This document shows positions 1-9,581 of a DNA stretch of 64,000 nt, piece after piece. The position numbers and the translations under genes were made by a program. The notes under the pieces were generated by a model. The model made no database searches, was not told where the DNA came from, and saw only the letters and a program-made list of their open reading frames with translations. The stretch comes from Gordonia jinhuaensis (GTDB lineage Bacteria; Actinomycetota; Actinomycetes; Mycobacteriales; Mycobacteriaceae). The number at the start of each line of letters is the position of its first letter. The first letter of the stretch is position 1. Where the stretch lies: NCBI RefSeq assembly GCF_014639795.1, contig NZ_BMGC01000009.1, positions 62,001 through 126,000 on the forward strand. Direction: 5' to 3'.

Positions 1-718
1 TGTGGTGGGCGAGGGCAGGCGGGTGATCGGCAACATCGAACGCGTGTCGAATCTGTTCCTCACCAAGACGGTCTCGGCGGTGGTGCTGGCGGTGCTGGTC
101 GGTGTGGGCGGCATCGCCGCGAAGATCTTCGGCTTCTCGGCCATCTCCTACCCGTTTCAGCCCATCCACGTGACGATCTCGGCGTGGTTCACCATCGGCG
201 TGCCCGCTTTCGTGTTGTCGCTGGCGCCCAACAACGAACGCGCGCGCGACGGCTTCGTGCGTCGGGTGCTGCGTCTGGCGATCCCCTCGGGTGTGGTGGT
301 CGGGGTGGCGACGTTCGTCTCCTATCTGCTGGTGTATCCGGGCGCGAGCGCGGCCACCATCGGCGGCAAGGACTCGGTGGCGATGACACCGGATCAGACC
401 CAGGCCGCGACCACGGCCCTCATCACGATGATCGCCATCGCGTGGTATGTCCTCGTGGTGGTGGCTCGGCCGTACAACTGGTGGAAGATCGTTCTCCTGG
501 TGTTCTGTGCGCTGGCCTATGTGGTGATCTTCACGGTGCCCTTCTTCCAGCACATGTTCTCCCTCGACCCGAGCAACCTGCACAAGACGGCAATCGCCTT
601 CACCTGCGCGATCGTGGGCATGGTCTGCGTGGAGATCACCCACCAGTTCACCAGCCGACGCCTGGCCGCCGACGATGCCGCCGACGACGCTGCGCATGGC
701 TTCACCCAAGCGTCCTGA
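1..718 (+). CDS. ctpE: P-type cation ATPase, C-terminal part (CtpE-like)
   Basis: The window opens inside this gene; only the last 238 codons are present. The reading starts in the motif GEGRRVIGNIERVSNLF, which in P-type ATPases follows the phosphorylation/hinge domain and leads into the C-terminal membrane bundle. About six hydrophobic segments follow (roughly residues 18-39, 60-76, 94-114, 136-153, 160-180 and 196-216), then a short polar alanine/aspartate-rich tail. The family couples ATP hydrolysis to cation movement across the plasma membrane; mycobacterial CtpE is described as a calcium transporter. The assignment to CtpE rests on this motif and on the next genes, which match the order ctpE-Rv0909-Rv0910. 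The catalytic DKTGT domain lies outside the window, so ion specificity cannot be judged. Confidence 0.8.
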   Translation, partial: VVGEGRRVIGNIERVSNLFLTKTVSAVVLAVLVGVGGIAAKIFGFSAISYPFQPIHVTISAWFTIGVPAFVLSLAPNNERARDGFVRRVLRLAIPSGVVVGVATFVSYLLVYPGASAATIGGKDSVAMTPDQTQAATTALITMIAIAWYVLVVVARPYNWWKIVLLVFCALAYVVIFTVPFFQHMFSLDPSNLHKTAIAFTCAIVGMVCVEITHQFTSRRLAADDAADDAAHGFTQAS

Positions 719-845
719 AACACGTCGATCGACCGCTTCTCGTGGGGCCCGTCGAGGGTGTTTGGGATCGACGTGCGGTGGGCTGTGAGTGTGAAGAGAA
801 CGTCACGGTTCGGGGCGATTCGCACGAGACCGCCGGTTTGCTATC

Positions 846-851
846 TAGAAT
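846..851 (+). promoter_or_regulatory. -10 box TAGAAT, leaderless start of the 858 gene
   Basis: TAGAAT ends six bases before the ATG at 858, and no Shine-Dalgarno sequence lies between. This spacing puts the transcription start on the start codon, as in mycobacterial leaderless genes. Confidence 0.5.
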
Positions 852-857
852 TCCCTT

Positions 858-1151
858 ATGGATTTCAATGGCATGGTGGACAAGGCCAAGGGACTGCTGA
901 GCCAGAACAAGCAGTACATCGACAAGGGCGCCGACGCGATCGACAAGGCGACCAAGGGCAAATATCACGACACCGTGGAGAAGGGCCGCGACGCCGCCAA
1001 CAAATACGTCGGTGGCGACGAGAAGACCGACGAGAAGACCGGGCCGAGTACCCCCGAACAGTCCCCGGGTACACCCGCCCCGGAGCAGCCGAAGGCGGCC
1101 GAGCAGACCCCGCCGCAGCCGAAGGGGGAGGGCGAGCCGCCCACCTCCTGA
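858..1151 (+). CDS. Small antitoxin-like protein (Rv0909/MT0933 family)
   Basis: A 97-residue soluble, highly charged protein. The N-terminal half (MDFNGMVDKAKGLL, then QYIDKGADAIDKATKGKY) is the lysine-rich helical pattern of the MT0933-like antitoxin family. The C-terminal half is a proline/glutamate-rich disordered tail. In M. tuberculosis Rv0909 sits between ctpE and Rv0910 and is listed as the antitoxin of that pair; here the Rv0910-like gene is about 1.3 kb further on because a lipase gene lies between. The start is the ATG behind the TAGAAT box. Toxin-antitoxin activity is taken from the family name and is not proven by the sequence. Confidence 0.7.
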   Translation: MDFNGMVDKAKGLLSQNKQYIDKGADAIDKATKGKYHDTVEKGRDAANKYVGGDEKTDEKTGPSTPEQSPGTPAPEQPKAAEQTPPQPKGEGEPPTS

Positions 1152-1204
1152 AGCCCGGCATCCGCAATTCGCACGGTGCGGGACCCCGCACCGTCGAGCG
1201 CGTT

Positions 1205-2416
1205 GTGCGGGTCTGTGCGCTTGTCCTGGTGTCGATGGTGGCCGTGTCGGGCCTGGTGTCGTGTTCGACCGGTCGGCAGGATGCGATACGGCAGACCTCC
1301 TCGGCGACGTCAGGTTTCACCGCCCCGGCGCCGGTGTCGGGATCGGCTGCCACCAATGAGCCCGGAACCGTCGTGTCGCGCAACGTCTTCGAAGGCTCGG
1401 GTTCGCTCGCGGGATTGCGTGGCTACCGTGTCGTGTACAGCTCCACCGCCGGTTATGCCCCGATCGGCACCGAGGTCTCGGGAGTGGTGGTGGTCCCGCC
1501 CGGCGACCCACCCGTCGGCGGCTGGCCGATCATCGCCTTCGGCCACGGCACCACCGGCACCACCCCCGATTGCGGGCCGTCGGATCATCCGGATCTGCTC
1601 GGGGAATCGGGGACCGTCGCCGACCTCGCCCGCGCTGGCTACGTGGTGGCCGCCACCGACTATCAGGGGCTCGGCGCGCGGGGCAACGGCGACCCCGGAC
1701 ACCCCTATCTCGAGCCACGCACCGTGGCGCACAACATGATCGACATGGTGCGGGCGGCCCGCACAGTGGTGCCGCAGACCTCACGTGAATGGGCTTCCTT
1801 CGGCTCGTCGCAGGGCGGGCGGGCCGCCTGGGCGGCGGCCGAGAGCGCGTCGGACTATGGATCGGACCTCGACTTCGTGGGCGCCGCCGCGCTCGCCCCC
1901 GCCGCCGACACGGCACCGCTGGTGACCGTCGACCACCCGCCGACGTTCACCTACCTGCAGAAGTCGTTCCTGCCGATGATCATCGACGGACTCGCCGTGG
2001 TGTATCCGACGCTTGACCGTTCGCAGTTCATCCGGGGTCAATTAGCTGCTCACACAACTGAATTCACCAGCTGTCCGCCCAACCGGGCGATCGTGCGGTA
2101 TTCGGCGCTCACCACGGTGGCACCCGGGGATGCGACGATCGCCGACCGGTCGGCCAGGCTATGGCTGCACACTGTGCTCTCGTCATGGGCGCTGCCGCAA
2201 CGTCGGGCCGCCGGGCCGATCCTGGTGATCAACGGCAGTGACGACCAGATCGTCGCACCCGACCCGACCACCGGCGCGGTCGCCCGCGCGGTCGCGATGG
2301 GCGACGACATCACCCACGAGGTGAGACCCGGGCGCGGACACACCGATCTGCACGCGACCGATGAGGTACTGACGTGGTTGAGTGAGCGATTCGCCGATCA
2401 CCTCCAGCACGGGTGA
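1205..2416 (+). CDS. Secreted lipase-type alpha/beta hydrolase lipoprotein (LIP family)
   Basis: A serine hydrolase of the secretory lipase family (compare PF03583), probably anchored outside the membrane. From the GTG at 1205 the protein begins with a short basic/hydrophobic signal ending in the lipobox LVSC, with the lipidated cysteine at residue 20. The frame is open much further upstream, but those codons overlap the 858 gene and give no signal peptide. Further motifs are an oxyanion-type GHGTTGTT segment near residue 105, the nucleophile elbow GSSQGG near residue 200, a late NGSDDQ acid segment and a GRGHTD histidine segment near the end, which together suggest a complete Ser-Asp-His triad. 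It sits between the Rv0909-like and Rv0910-like genes, which are adjacent in M. tuberculosis. The substrate (an acyl ester) is not predictable. Confidence 0.78.
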   Translation: MRVCALVLVSMVAVSGLVSCSTGRQDAIRQTSSATSGFTAPAPVSGSAATNEPGTVVSRNVFEGSGSLAGLRGYRVVYSSTAGYAPIGTEVSGVVVVPPGDPPVGGWPIIAFGHGTTGTTPDCGPSDHPDLLGESGTVADLARAGYVVAATDYQGLGARGNGDPGHPYLEPRTVAHNMIDMVRAARTVVPQTSREWASFGSSQGGRAAWAAAESASDYGSDLDFVGAAALAPAADTAPLVTVDHPPTFTYLQKSFLPMIIDGLAVVYPTLDRSQFIRGQLAAHTTEFTSCPPNRAIVRYSALTTVAPGDATIADRSARLWLHTVLSSWALPQRRAAGPILVINGSDDQIVAPDPTTGAVARAVAMGDDITHEVRPGRGHTDLHATDEVLTWLSERFADHLQHG

Positions 2417-2426
2417 CGCGCACGGC

Positions 2427-2432
2427 TAGGGT
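2427..2432 (+). promoter_or_regulatory. -10 box TAGGGT before the SRPBCC gene
   Basis: TAGGGT ends eight bases before the GTG at 2441. Together with the lack of a ribosome binding site, this favours a leaderless or nearly leaderless transcript. Confidence 0.4.
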
Positions 2433-2440
2433 GATCAACT

Positions 2441-2889
2441 GTGCCCAAGGTGACCCAGCAGGTCGACGTGACGATGTCCGCCGACGACGCGTTCGCAGCC
2501 GTCTCCGATCTCGCCGGCTACGGCGACTGGCTGACACTGCACGGTGGGTGGCGGACCGACCCGCTGCCCACGCCCGACGATTTCGCCGCCGGCCTGCGGG
2601 TCGACTCGGTGATCGTCATCAAGGATGTGCGGATGCCGATCGCATGGAAGGTGGACAGTTACGATCCACCGAAGAGGGTGCGGTTGAAGGGAAGCGGCAA
2701 AGGCGTCAAGGTGTCGCTGGACCTGTCGGTGACGCCGACCGACTCGGGTTCGCAGATCGTGTTCGCCGTGGACCTCGGCGGGATCGCACTGTTCGGTCCG
2801 GTGGGCAAGGTGGTGGCGTTCGGCGTCGGCGAGAACTGAAGACCTCCCTCGCGCGATTCGTGTCGATCTACGACGACGCCTCGGCCTGA
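2441..2889 (+). pseudogene. SRPBCC (Rv0910-like) protein with apparent frameshift near its end
   Basis: A START/SRPBCC-fold protein resembling Rv0910, the putative toxin partner of the Rv0909 family. From GTG 2441 the frame runs 132 codons (VTQQVDVTMSADDAF, GYGDWLTLHGGWR, GGIALFGPVGKVV) and stops at 2839, directly before the expected C-terminal helix. That helix is present in the -1 frame: GAA at 2833 opens ELKTSLARFVSIYDDASA, ending at the TGA at 2887-2889. This matches the family's C-terminal pattern of an acidic/basic turn followed by SLxxFV. The simplest reading is a one-base loss around 2825-2833, either a real mutation or a sequencing indel. If the short form is translated, it lacks the closing helix of the fold. 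Confidence 0.62.
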
Positions 2890-2918
2890 GCGGCATCGCC
2901 GCCTGAGTGTCGGCGCGG

Positions 2919-2963
2919 CATGTACACCAGCGGCATGTGCACCAGTGACATGTACACCAGTGA
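2919..2963 (-). repeat. Three 15-bp tandem repeats behind the glnN terminator
   Basis: Three head-to-tail copies at 2919-2933, 2934-2948 and 2949-2963, with plus-strand consensus CATGTACACCAGTGA and two or three changes among them. They begin five bases beyond the hairpin at 2968-3011, on its downstream side as seen from glnN. No open frame with a ribosome binding site covers them. Confidence 0.85.
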
Positions 2964-2967
2964 CACC

Positions 2968-3011
2968 GCTACGGGCCACCGACCGCGTATAGCCGGTCGG
3001 TGGCCCGTAGC
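2968..3011 (-). terminator. Hairpin terminator of glnN
   Basis: A perfect 18-bp inverted repeat (2968-2985 with 2994-3011) around an 8-base loop. It lies 30 bases past the glnN stop codon and has no T-tract, as is common in mycolata. It also separates glnN from the convergent SRPBCC gene. Confidence 0.8.
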
Positions 3012-3040
3012 CATGTCATCTGTGTACGCTCGCGCGTCGC

Positions 3041-5212
<2,172 letters not shown>

Positions 5213-5270
5213 TGGCATCGCTCCTGCAATTCGTCCTCCCACCTGATGGCGGGGAGGCACTGGGGCTCCC

Positions 5271-5276
5271 ACGCTA
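5271..5276 (-). promoter_or_regulatory. -10 box TAGCGT of glnN
   Basis: TAGCGT on the minus strand, 58 bases before the glnN ATG. The leader it would give contains a short dyad (CCTCCC 5235-5240 with GGGAGG 5252-5257) just upstream of the ribosome binding site. Confidence 0.4.
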
Positions 5277-5396
5277 TGAGCGGGGTGTCGCCGCAGCGTT
5301 GCGCATATGTGAAGTGCGTGAAAAGCGCGAAGCGGTCGCTGAATTGGAGCGCCGGGGATGTCGATACGAACTGAAGCTAAGGAGTGCGCAAGACAG

Positions 5397-5440
5397 CGAC
5401 AGGGCCACGAGACGACAGGGCCACGAGACGACAGGGGCAC
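5397..5440 (-). repeat. 16-bp tandem repeats behind a hairpin
   Basis: Two perfect copies of CGACAGGGCCACGAGA (5397-5412, 5413-5428) and a partial third (5429-5440). They lie between the hairpin at 5448-5490 and the glnN promoter. With the glnN leader they account for the gene-free stretch 5213-5549. Confidence 0.85.
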
Positions 5441-5447
5441 AAGGCAA

Positions 5448-5490
5448 GGCACCCGTCCGACCATCGTGAGGCGCTGGTCGGACGGGTGCC
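5448..5490 (-). terminator. Hairpin terminator of the small gene at 5550
   Basis: A perfect 16-bp stem (5448-5463 with 5475-5490) around an 11-base loop. It lies 60 bases downstream of the minus-strand gene ending at 5550. Confidence 0.75.
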
Positions 5491-5549
5491 CGGACTCCCG
5501 CATGTGCGGGGCTGTCTACATATGCGGTCGGTGACCGCAGGTCAGTGGA

Positions 5550-5807
5550 TCAGCTGGCGGCTGAGCCGACCTGACTGACCTCCCAGGCGTGATACGACGC
5601 CGGGTCGATGCCGAGGATGCGCAGACTGTCGGCGGTGGGTACACCCTCGCCGGTGAGTCGGCGAACCAACGGGAACAGGGGTTCGGGGTTGTCGGGCAGT
5701 TCGCGGAAGTACTGTGCGACGCGCGCGTGGACGATGGTTGCAGGGTCGACGTGAAACGGCCTGTCCGGTAACGGCGTGGCCATCTCGATCGAGGGGTTGA
5801 GTTCCAT
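5550..5807 (-). CDS. Small protein of unknown function (85 aa)
   Basis: I do not recognise this family. The 85-residue protein is soluble, with no signal peptide or membrane segment and with proline-rich stretches (LPDRPFHVDP, LPDNPEPLFPLVRRL). The C-terminal part (TADSLRILGIDPASYHAWE) reads like a short helical domain. It is supported as a real gene by a strong ribosome binding site, GGAGG six bases before the ATG at 5807, by its own hairpin terminator at 5448-5490, and by an AT-rich upstream stretch (5836-5885) with a TAATAC hexamer on its strand that could be its -10 box. It is transcribed in the same direction as the permease upstream and glnN downstream but appears to be an independent unit. 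Confidence 0.6.
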   Translation of the reverse strand: MELNPSIEMATPLPDRPFHVDPATIVHARVAQYFRELPDNPEPLFPLVRRLTGEGVPTADSLRILGIDPASYHAWEVSQVGSAAS

Positions 5808-6002
5808 GCGTAACCTCCGCAGGAAGTAGTTGACCTGCTCACATCGTATTACTACATCGCAACTTTCCGATAGAGAATTTCTCGAATCCGTGACATGTGG
5901 GACCTGTGATGCTCTCTGTGACAGGCGGGAGTGGTGACGAGGGACTTTCGTCCCGGTGGCCCGGTGATTTGTGGTCCGAGTGCTACACGATTCGTGACCG
6001 AA

Positions 6003-6092
6003 AACTCACGGGCGTACAACTCACGGGCAGACAACTCACGGGCAGACAACTCACGGGCAGACAACTCACGGGCAGACAACTCACGGGCATGG
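6003..6092 (-). repeat. Six 15-bp tandem repeats at the permease terminator
   Basis: Six head-to-tail units of AACTCACGGGCAGAC; the first ends GTAC and the last ends ATGG. The last unit (6078-6092) is also the distal arm of the permease terminator hairpin, so the array looks like copies of that arm. The stretch 5808-6153 otherwise holds only the AT-rich upstream region of the 5550 gene and this terminator. Confidence 0.9.
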
Positions 6093-6117
6093 CCACCTGA
6101 TGGTGACCATGCCCGTG
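6082..6117 (-). terminator. Hairpin terminator of the APC permease
   Basis: A 16-bp stem with one mismatch (6082-6097 with 6102-6117) around a TGAT loop. It lies 36 bases past the permease stop codon. The distal arm merges into the 15-bp repeat array. Confidence 0.75.
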
Positions 6118-6153
6118 GGTGATTCTGTCGGTGCTGTGTGTGCGGCCGGCTGT

Positions 6154-7734
6154 TCAGCCCGCGACGCCGACGGGTACATCGGGGGCGCCGGTGGCCTCGG
6201 CCGGACCGTCATCGGAATTCTGGCGTCGACCGATCAGCCAGAAGGCGACACCCGTGCCGACGAAGATGATCAGCGGGACCGCCTCGGTCAGCAGATAGAC
6301 CCACCTCTCGGAGAAATCCCATCCGTCGGGCCGGTAGTCGGAGCCGAACCAGGAGTCGCCGAGGCCGGGGAACAGCACCTGCACGGTGCAGAAGAGAATG
6401 AATGCCATCGCGATGACCGTCATCACGCCCGCGGCCGGCGCGCGGAAGGGGCGCGGTCGGTCGGGGTCCTTGCGTCGCATCATCACCACCGCCGGGAACA
6501 GGCCGATGTAGGACATGAGCGTGGTCGAGACGGCGAGCGAGAGGCCCACTGTGAAGAACTTGGCCGCGTTGCCGCTGGTGATCTCGGTGGCCGCGATGAA
6601 GACGATCGTGGAGACCACGCCGGAGAGGACGTTCACCCGGACCGGGGTGCCGTGCACGGCGGAGAACTTCCCGAAGAAGCGGGGGCCGGCCTTGTCGAGG
6701 CAGCTGACAGCCAGCGCACGGTCGGAGCCCATGATCCAGGTGAGGCCCGAGGTGAAGGCAACGATCACGATGAGGATGCCCATCACCCAGCCGATGGCCT
6801 CACCGGCACCGCTGAGGTGAGCGGTGGCGGTGCCGTCCTGCGCGGTGGTGACGCTGCCGCCGAAGACCGTCAGTGCCTGTTTGATGGCGTCGGGGAAACC
6901 CGCGAGTCCGCTGGCCTGGCTGGCGGGCAGCACCAGCAGGATGCCCAGCACCGGCAGTGCGTAGAGCACGCCGACGGTGACCAGCGATTTGGCGATTCCC
7001 GACGGCACATCCTTGGCCGCGTCGGTCATCTCGTCACCCGATGCGCTGGGCAGCTCGAATCCGACGAGGCTGAACAGGATCAGCGGGACGAGTGCCACAA
7101 AGCTCGAGAAGCTCGGCTTGAGGTCGCCGGCACCGATGCCGTGGAGTCCGTGTTGCGAACCGTAGAGCACGATGACCAGCGCGAACACGCCGAGCAGCGC
7201 GAAACGGGCGAAGGCGCCGATGGTCGAGATCCACTTGCCGACCCGGAAGCTGAGGATCGCGAAAAGCACACCGGCCCAGATGAACAGCATGCCGAAGACG
7301 TAGAGGAAGACCTTGCCGAAGTCGCTGTCGTTGTTGAAGAACACGGTGAGTCCGCCGATGGCGGTGCCCACGAGCGTGCCGCCCATCCACACCGGGTTGG
7401 TGACCCAGTAGAGCAGGTTGTTCACCGCCGCAGCCAGATGCCCGAAGGCCATCCGCGTCCAGACGTACGGACCGCCCTCGTCGGTGTAGGTGGCTCCGAG
7501 TTCGGCCAGCAGCAGCGCGGCCGGTCCGGCGAACAGGATCAGACACACCACCAGCCAGGTGAAGCCGGCTCCACCCTTGGTCGCGAGTGTGCCGAGACCG
7601 TCGACGCCGAAGAGTGTGCAGACGAGATAGAAGAAGATGTCGGTGCGACCGAAGTGCTTCTGCAGCTTGGACAGCTCTTGGTCGGTACTCGCGGGAAGGT
7701 CGACGTTCTCGCGACCGGCGGGAATGGACGTCAT
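6154..7734 (-). CDS. APC-superfamily amino acid permease
   Basis: A 526-residue polytopic membrane protein with about 12 hydrophobic segments, the normal size for amino acid-polyamine-organocation transporters. The N-terminal part (FFYLVCTLFGVDGLGTLATKGG, then LAELGATYTDEGGPYVWTRMAFG) carries the family's helix-1 unwound-region and helix-3 signatures. Related proteins include glutamate/GABA antiporters and broad amino acid/polyamine importers. Substrate cannot be chosen from sequence, although glutamine synthetase lies two genes downstream on the same strand. The start is the ATG at 7734 (MTSIPAGREN), and the soluble N-terminal tail of about 35 residues is typical. It is a single-gene unit with its own terminator at 6082-6117. 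Confidence 0.88.
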   Translation of the reverse strand: MTSIPAGRENVDLPASTDQELSKLQKHFGRTDIFFYLVCTLFGVDGLGTLATKGGAGFTWLVVCLILFAGPAALLLAELGATYTDEGGPYVWTRMAFGHLAAAVNNLLYWVTNPVWMGGTLVGTAIGGLTVFFNNDSDFGKVFLYVFGMLFIWAGVLFAILSFRVGKWISTIGAFARFALLGVFALVIVLYGSQHGLHGIGAGDLKPSFSSFVALVPLILFSLVGFELPSASGDEMTDAAKDVPSGIAKSLVTVGVLYALPVLGILLVLPASQASGLAGFPDAIKQALTVFGGSVTTAQDGTATAHLSGAGEAIGWVMGILIVIVAFTSGLTWIMGSDRALAVSCLDKAGPRFFGKFSAVHGTPVRVNVLSGVVSTIVFIAATEITSGNAAKFFTVGLSLAVSTTLMSYIGLFPAVVMMRRKDPDRPRPFRAPAAGVMTVIAMAFILFCTVQVLFPGLGDSWFGSDYRPDGWDFSERWVYLLTEAVPLIIFVGTGVAFWLIGRRQNSDDGPAEATGAPDVPVGVAG

Positions 7735-8047
7735 CGGTGAGGTCAGCTTTCGTGTCCGGCCGTCGGGCCGTCTGATTGAACGATGACTCAGTGTTGACGA
7801 GCAATGTTGCCGGTATGTTTCCAGAAGATGTGAAAACTATTGTGCCGCAATGGTTTAGAGATGCAAAAGCAAAAGTAATGAGATGGTCTGATGTGGCGAG
7901 CTGTGAGACTGGTACGGATGTTCCACAGCGCGCCGGAGGGTGGTGGGGATGTCAGACGCTGCAACTGCATGACTCTCGTTGACAACAGAGAGGGCGCACA
8001 CCGGCCAGAGGCCGGCAGGAATGTCACACAGTGCCAATGTCACACAG
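7735..8047. other. Gene-free stretch with low-GC core
   Basis: 313 bases between the permease start and tRNA-Arg. The part from about 7785 to 7905 is distinctly AT-richer than its surroundings. It presumably contains the permease promoter on the minus strand, but I cannot assign boxes with confidence. A CCGGCC/GGCCGG hairpin lies at 8001-8015. Short open frames here have no ribosome binding sites and I do not call them. Confidence 0.5.
8001..8015 (-). terminator. Small GC hairpin downstream of tRNA-Arg
   Basis: CCGGCC, a three-base AGA loop, then GGCCGG, 33 bases past the tRNA 3' end. It is a possible terminator of the tRNA transcript, with no T-tract. Confidence 0.35.
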
Positions 8048-8051
8048 TGCC
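8020..8051 (-). repeat. 16-bp direct repeat abutting the tRNA-Arg 3' end
   Basis: Two perfect copies of AATGTCACACAGTGCC (8020-8035, 8036-8051); the second overlaps the last bases of the tRNA gene. Directly beyond the repeat, GCCGGCAGGA (8011-8020) resembles the tRNA 3' sequence CCGGCAGGA at 8053-8061. Confidence 0.85.
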
Positions 8052-8120
8052 CCCGGCAGGATTCGAACCTGCGACACCCGCTTTAGGAGAGCGGTGCTCT
8101 ATCCCCTGAGCTACGAGGGC
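8048..8120 (-). tRNA. tRNA-Arg (anticodon CCT)
   Basis: Read on the minus strand, a 73-nt cloverleaf. The acceptor stem GCCCTCG pairs with CGGGGGC (one G-U pair), the D arm is TAGCTCAGGGGATAGAGCA, the anticodon stem is CCGCT/AGCGG with loop CTCCTAA, and the T arm is GCAGG TTCGAAT CCTGC. The discriminator is A at 8048 and the CCA end is not encoded. Anticodon CCT reads the arginine codon AGG. Confidence 0.95.
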
Positions 8121-8248
8121 GACACGTCGAGCTGACCGGCCCGGCGGTACGGCGACCGCGGTCGGCCCGACCGACACGGGGAGTCTACTTGAGTGATCCG
8201 TGGAGCCGGCATGGCGCCTCTGCCTGGCTGCGGTGAATCGGTGAGTGG

Positions 8249-9517
8249 TCAGTAGGAACGGTCGCCGCACGACCGCGAACATGCTGTCGCGGAGTCGGAT
8301 TCGGAGTCGTCGGCACGACTCACACGCGGCCGGATGCGGTCGAACACGTGGATCTCCCCGGTGGTGTGCACCCGGTCTCGCACCGCCTCTCGGCCGGTGA
8401 AGAAGTGATAGCCCATGGCCCGGGTCTCGTCCATGGTCGGGGTCTCACCCATGGTCGGGGTCTCGTGGTAGTCCAGCGCCTGCTGATCGAGTCCCCGCTG
8501 ATCGGCCCTCGCCCAATCGCGCGAGCCGAGAACCGAGTCCCCGTGCCGAGTCCCAGCGGTGTCGAGGTCCGCGGCATGCCCGCGCTGCCTGCGGGCCACC
8601 ATCTCCGCGGGGGCATGCAGTTCGTTGGACTCGACCGAGCGCCGCGCCTCGTCGGATCCGAACATCGCGACGAGAACCGCACCGACGACTGCCAGGAGGA
8701 AACCGGTGACACCGAGCCAGCCCAGGCCGTCGACGGTGGTGTCACCGAGCAGGGCGACACCGACGATGCCGGGTACCGCGGTCTCGCCGACCACCATGGC
8801 CGACGTCGAACCGTTGACCGCACCGAGCTGCAATGCGACAGCGTGCAGATAGAAGCCGAAGGCCCCGGCGATCGCGATCGTCCAGGCTGCCGGATCCGAG
8901 AGCAGGTTCACGAGGGAGAACGGTGCCACGCCGTCGAGGACGCGCACGGCCACGGCGATTGCGCCGAACAGCACGCCCGAGGCCGCACCGGCGAGCACTG
9001 AACCCGCTCGTCCCGCGTGGCGTACCACCACGAGTGAGATGACCACCACGGCGATCGTGGCCAGCAGCAGCTCCCAGCGGAAGGGCGCCGAGACGTGGGT
9101 GCGGCCACCGTCGTGTGCGGCGACACCGAGCATGCACAGCGCCACGATCACCAGGGCCATCGCGGCCCAGTCGCATCCGTGCAGTCGGATACCCAGGAGC
9201 AGTGCGCCGAGGATCGCGGTGATGATGAGGTTGCCCGCCACGATCGTCTGCGACAGGAACAGCGGCAGCGTTCGGGCAGCGCCCGCGCCGGCCGCGAATC
9301 CGAGGATGTCCATGATCGCGCCGATGATGAACGCGCCGGTCAGGGCGGCCGCGATGGTCGACTTGAGAGTCGGCCCGCCGGTCTCGGTGACATGTGACCC
9401 GGCCTCGGCGGGGGTCCTCGAGGCGTGTGCCGCCTGACGGGCGCCGACGGCCTGCAGTACCGACGACAATCCGTACCCGATGGCGGCGACAACGGCGAGC
9501 CCGACTCCGATGATCAC
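8249..9517 (-). CDS. DMT-family (EamA-like) membrane transporter
   Basis: A 422-residue membrane protein. Residues 1 to about 290 form nine or ten hydrophobic helices arranged as in drug/metabolite transporters (MIIGVGLAVVAAIGYGLSS first; PLFLSQTIVAGNLIITAILGALLLG in the first half; SAMVVGETAVPGIVGVALLGD in the second). The remaining 130 residues are an unusual hydrophilic tail containing TMGETPTMDETRAMG, encoded by imperfect 18-bp direct repeats (8414-8465), followed by a serine/cysteine-rich end. DMT proteins export or import small metabolites; substrate is unknown. The start is the ATG at 9517, and a 7-bp dyad lies 42 bases upstream. Confidence 0.78.
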   Translation of the reverse strand: MIIGVGLAVVAAIGYGLSSVLQAVGARQAAHASRTPAEAGSHVTETGGPTLKSTIAAALTGAFIIGAIMDILGFAAGAGAARTLPLFLSQTIVAGNLIITAILGALLLGIRLHGCDWAAMALVIVALCMLGVAAHDGGRTHVSAPFRWELLLATIAVVVISLVVVRHAGRAGSVLAGAASGVLFGAIAVAVRVLDGVAPFSLVNLLSDPAAWTIAIAGAFGFYLHAVALQLGAVNGSTSAMVVGETAVPGIVGVALLGDTTVDGLGWLGVTGFLLAVVGAVLVAMFGSDEARRSVESNELHAPAEMVARRQRGHAADLDTAGTRHGDSVLGSRDWARADQRGLDQQALDYHETPTMGETPTMDETRAMGYHFFTGREAVRDRVHTTGEIHVFDRIRPRVSRADDSESDSATACSRSCGDRSY

Positions 9518-9558
9518 GGCCGCTCCCCTTCCGGTTTCTCCCAGCTTCGACCCAGACA

Positions 9559-9581
9559 GATAGTTTCAACAGGTAACTATC
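9559..9581. promoter_or_regulatory. Inverted repeat upstream of the DMT transporter
   Basis: GATAGTT (9559-9565) and AACTATC (9575-9581) form a perfect 7-bp dyad with a nine-base centre, 42-64 bases before the transporter ATG. This is the size and place expected for a dimeric repressor site. No regulator gene is adjacent. Confidence 0.45.

Noticed and set aside
758-1204. Upstream extension of the lipase gene
   Set aside because: These codons overlap the antitoxin-like gene and would bury the lipoprotein signal peptide inside the protein.
5213-5503. N-terminal extension of glutamine synthetase
   Set aside because: The frame is open, but it spans the promoter, a tandem repeat and a terminator, and gives no family similarity; ATG 5212 has a good ribosome binding site.
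6003-6092. Array resembling a small CRISPR
   Set aside because: The units are directly contiguous with no spacers, and no cas genes are nearby; it is a simple 15-bp tandem repeat.
5931-6122. Pentapeptide-like open frames across the permease repeats on both strands
   Set aside because: They exist only because 15 is a multiple of three. They have no ribosome binding site and overlap a terminator hairpin.
7776-7982. Small plus-strand gene between the permease and tRNA-Arg
   Set aside because: No ribosome binding site or recognisable composition; the stretch is more likely promoter DNA.
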